Source: Syntrophorhabdus sp. (GTDB lineage: Bacteria > Desulfobacterota > BSN033 > UBA1163). From it: 13,181 nt of DNA. The translations under genes and the position numbers were made by a program. Position 1 is the first letter of the stretch. Each line of letters begins with the position of its first letter. Under the pieces are notes generated by a model. The model was not told where the DNA came from and searched no databases. It saw only the letters and a list, made by a program, of their open reading frames with translations. Positions 12,033 through 13,181 of this stretch are shown in pieces. The stretch covers positions 1-13,181 of the forward strand of contig DYHU01000088.1 in the NCBI GenBank assembly GCA_020724025.1, in the 5' to 3' direction.

Positions 12033-13181
12033 GGCTTTTTGACCTCCCCAATAGATTTTGGACTCAGACCATCTTTCAAAAACCACAGCTCTGTGTTATC
12101 CACCTTTATTTTTTCGCCGACGATCAACTTATTAACGTTGGTCAGGGTTTTCTCCAATGACTCAAGGTAGAGGCGTTTCTCGGTCACATCGCGATTTTTC
12201 TGATACTCGACAACCTTGCTGGTAAACCGTTCGGCGTCACCCGTGGCCGTGTGAATCTTTTCCCCCCGGTAGCCCTGGGCCTCCTCGATCAATTTCTGCG
12301 CCTCGCCCCTTGTCTTGGTGACGATCTCTGACTGGTAAGCCAGGGCCTCATTGATGTAAGTATTCTTGTCTTCCCGGGCGCTGGCCACATCCCGGAACGC
12401 CTCCATGACATCACCCGGTGGGGCATCTTTCGTCAGCTGCACTGTGAGAAGCCGGATCCCTGACGCCTGCTGGTCCAGGGCGTCCTGGGCTATCCGCTGG
12501 GCCCTCTCTTGAATCTCGCCTTTGCCTTCAGTGAGGATGAAGTCTATGGGATCCTGATTGATCTGGTTTCGTAATGCCGCCTCCACTGCACTGCGCACAA
12601 GTTCTCCGGGGTCTGACAGGTTATAGGTGAAGGCAAAGGGGTCTTTAACCTGATATTGTGCAATCGCCTCGATCTCGATGAGATTCTCATCGCCCGTGAG
12701 CATGAGGGAAGAAGGAACCTGTTCCATTCGCACATCGGTCAGGGCAACTCGGTTCACCCTCTCCAGGGGCCAGGGCAAACGATAATGGAGACCTGCCTGC
12801 ACCTGTCGAACAGGTTTTCCGAAGCGCTTGACAATGACCACTTCGTTCCAGTTAACCCTGAACAAACCCGAGGCAATATAGACAATCACAAGCAGGACGA
12901 CCCCGGCAATAGCGAAACGGCGAATCCCTTGAAGGATCTTCTCCAGGAACACCCCTTCACTGGGGTGGCTGAAGACGAGAAACCCGCCCCGTCGCAGCGC
13001 CTTGATGGCATTGGCGAGTATCTCCAATCCATTGCCGAAAATCAATAAAACGACGATCGTGGCGGCGATCTTGTCCAACGTGACAAATCCCACGATGTAT
13101 CCCACTAGGGCCGCTACTACCACAACTGAGCTGTACATGTCCACGCGGGCGTGGATTCCATTGGCAATGAGAGCAGGGGAG
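12029..13181 (-). CDS. hflK: HflK-type SPFH protein with CDF cation-transporter N-terminus (partial at right edge)
   Basis: The C-terminal two thirds is an HflK-like SPFH/band 7 protein. HflK with HflC forms a large inner-membrane cage that modulates the FtsH protease. A membrane anchor (RRFAIAGVVLLVIVYIASG) is followed by VIVKRFGKPV, GLHYRLPWP, LTGDENL and FRDVASAREDK, then a charged, probably coiled-coil tail. The frame stays open to the window edge, so the GTG at 13144 is not a convincing start and the true start lies outside. Read to the edge, the N-terminus begins ALIANGIHARVDMYSS, followed by two hydrophobic segments (SSVVVVAALVGYIVGFVTL and IAATIVVLLIF). This matches TM5-TM6 of cation diffusion facilitators, including the HxxxD metal-site pattern and the Asp before TM6. 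The product is therefore probably a CDF-SPFH fusion. Its stop overlaps the hflC start (ATGA), implying translational coupling. HflK assignment is secure; the fusion call rests on about 60 visible residues. Confidence 0.9.
   Translation of the reverse strand, partial: SPALIANGIHARVDMYSSVVVVAALVGYIVGFVTLDKIAATIVVLLIFGNGLEILANAIKALRRGGFLVFSHPSEGVFLEKILQGIRRFAIAGVVLLVIVYIASGLFRVNWNEVVIVKRFGKPVRQVQAGLHYRLPWPLERVNRVALTDVRMEQVPSSLMLTGDENLIEIEAIAQYQVKDPFAFTYNLSDPGELVRSAVEAALRNQINQDPIDFILTEGKGEIQERAQRIAQDALDQQASGIRLLTVQLTKDAPPGDVMEAFRDVASAREDKNTYINEALAYQSEIVTKTRGEAQKLIEEAQGYRGEKIHTATGDAERFTSKVVEYQKNRDVTEKRLYLESLEKTLTNVNKLIVGEKIKVDNTELWFLKDGLSPKSIGEVKKP

Noticed and set aside
12033..12086. An 18-residue N-terminal extension of HflC
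   Set aside because: It would lie inside the HflK coding end and place charged residues before the anchor; the ATG at 12032 has the ribosome site and the stop/start overlap.
1..13181. Search for CRISPR arrays, tandem repeats, tRNA or rRNA genes, transposases
   Set aside because: None seen on either strand; nearly all of the window is occupied by the listed minus-strand genes.

Overview
The window is about 13.2 kb of a Gram-negative bacterial chromosome. An AsmA/YhdP-type envelope protein, HflK/HflC, a signal peptidase II and an HtrA protease with an N-terminal membrane segment all imply an outer membrane and periplasm. Moderate GC content and the style of the proteins (an Rrf2 regulator with a CX9CX5C cysteine set, long AsmA-like protein, ATPase with a degenerate CxxE second metal-binding domain) suggest a deltaproteobacterial / Desulfobacterota-like lineage. 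That placement is inference and I cannot name a genus. I see no tRNA, rRNA, insertion sequence, CRISPR array or phage gene.

Every supported gene lies on the minus strand, so transcription runs from right to left. In that order: (1) an HflK-type SPFH protein, cut by the right edge, whose N-terminus is the end of a cation diffusion facilitator (CDF) membrane domain (12029-13181); (2) HflC (11151-12032), overlapping it by ATGA; (3) a second HflK paralog (9987-11135); (4) an HtrA/DegQ-type periplasmic protease, split by one frameshift in a T5C5 run (8437-9902); (5) a P1B-2 Zn/Cd/Pb-exporting ATPase (6007-8349); (6) signal peptidase II LspA (5455-5946); (7) a membrane histidine kinase with no partner regulator in view (4287-5291); (8) a 1168-residue AsmA/YhdP-like protein (754-4260); (9) an Rrf2-family regulator with a probable Fe-S cluster site (254-724). 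Left of it, about 250 bases contain no long gene. They do hold a near-consensus promoter, a very strong Shine-Dalgarno and an 11-codon reading frame, all pointing left out of the window.

Most gaps are 15-90 bases. The first three genes clearly form a tight unit. Whether everything down to LspA is one transcript is plausible but not shown. The largest gap (163 bases, between lspA and the kinase) carries a 13-bp perfect hairpin and further GC-rich dyads, and is the natural boundary of two blocks.

The theme I infer is metal export combined with membrane and envelope quality control. A CDF-like metal transporter domain is joined to an HflK scaffold, followed by HflC, a second HflK, a periplasmic protease/chaperone, a soft-metal efflux ATPase and a lipoprotein signal peptidase. 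ATPase plus signal peptidase II recalls the pbrA-pbrC part of lead-resistance operons. The CDF-HflK fusion and the HflK-HflC-HflK arrangement are the most unusual elements. The second block (kinase, AsmA-like, Rrf2) looks like envelope maintenance and regulation and may be only a neighbour.
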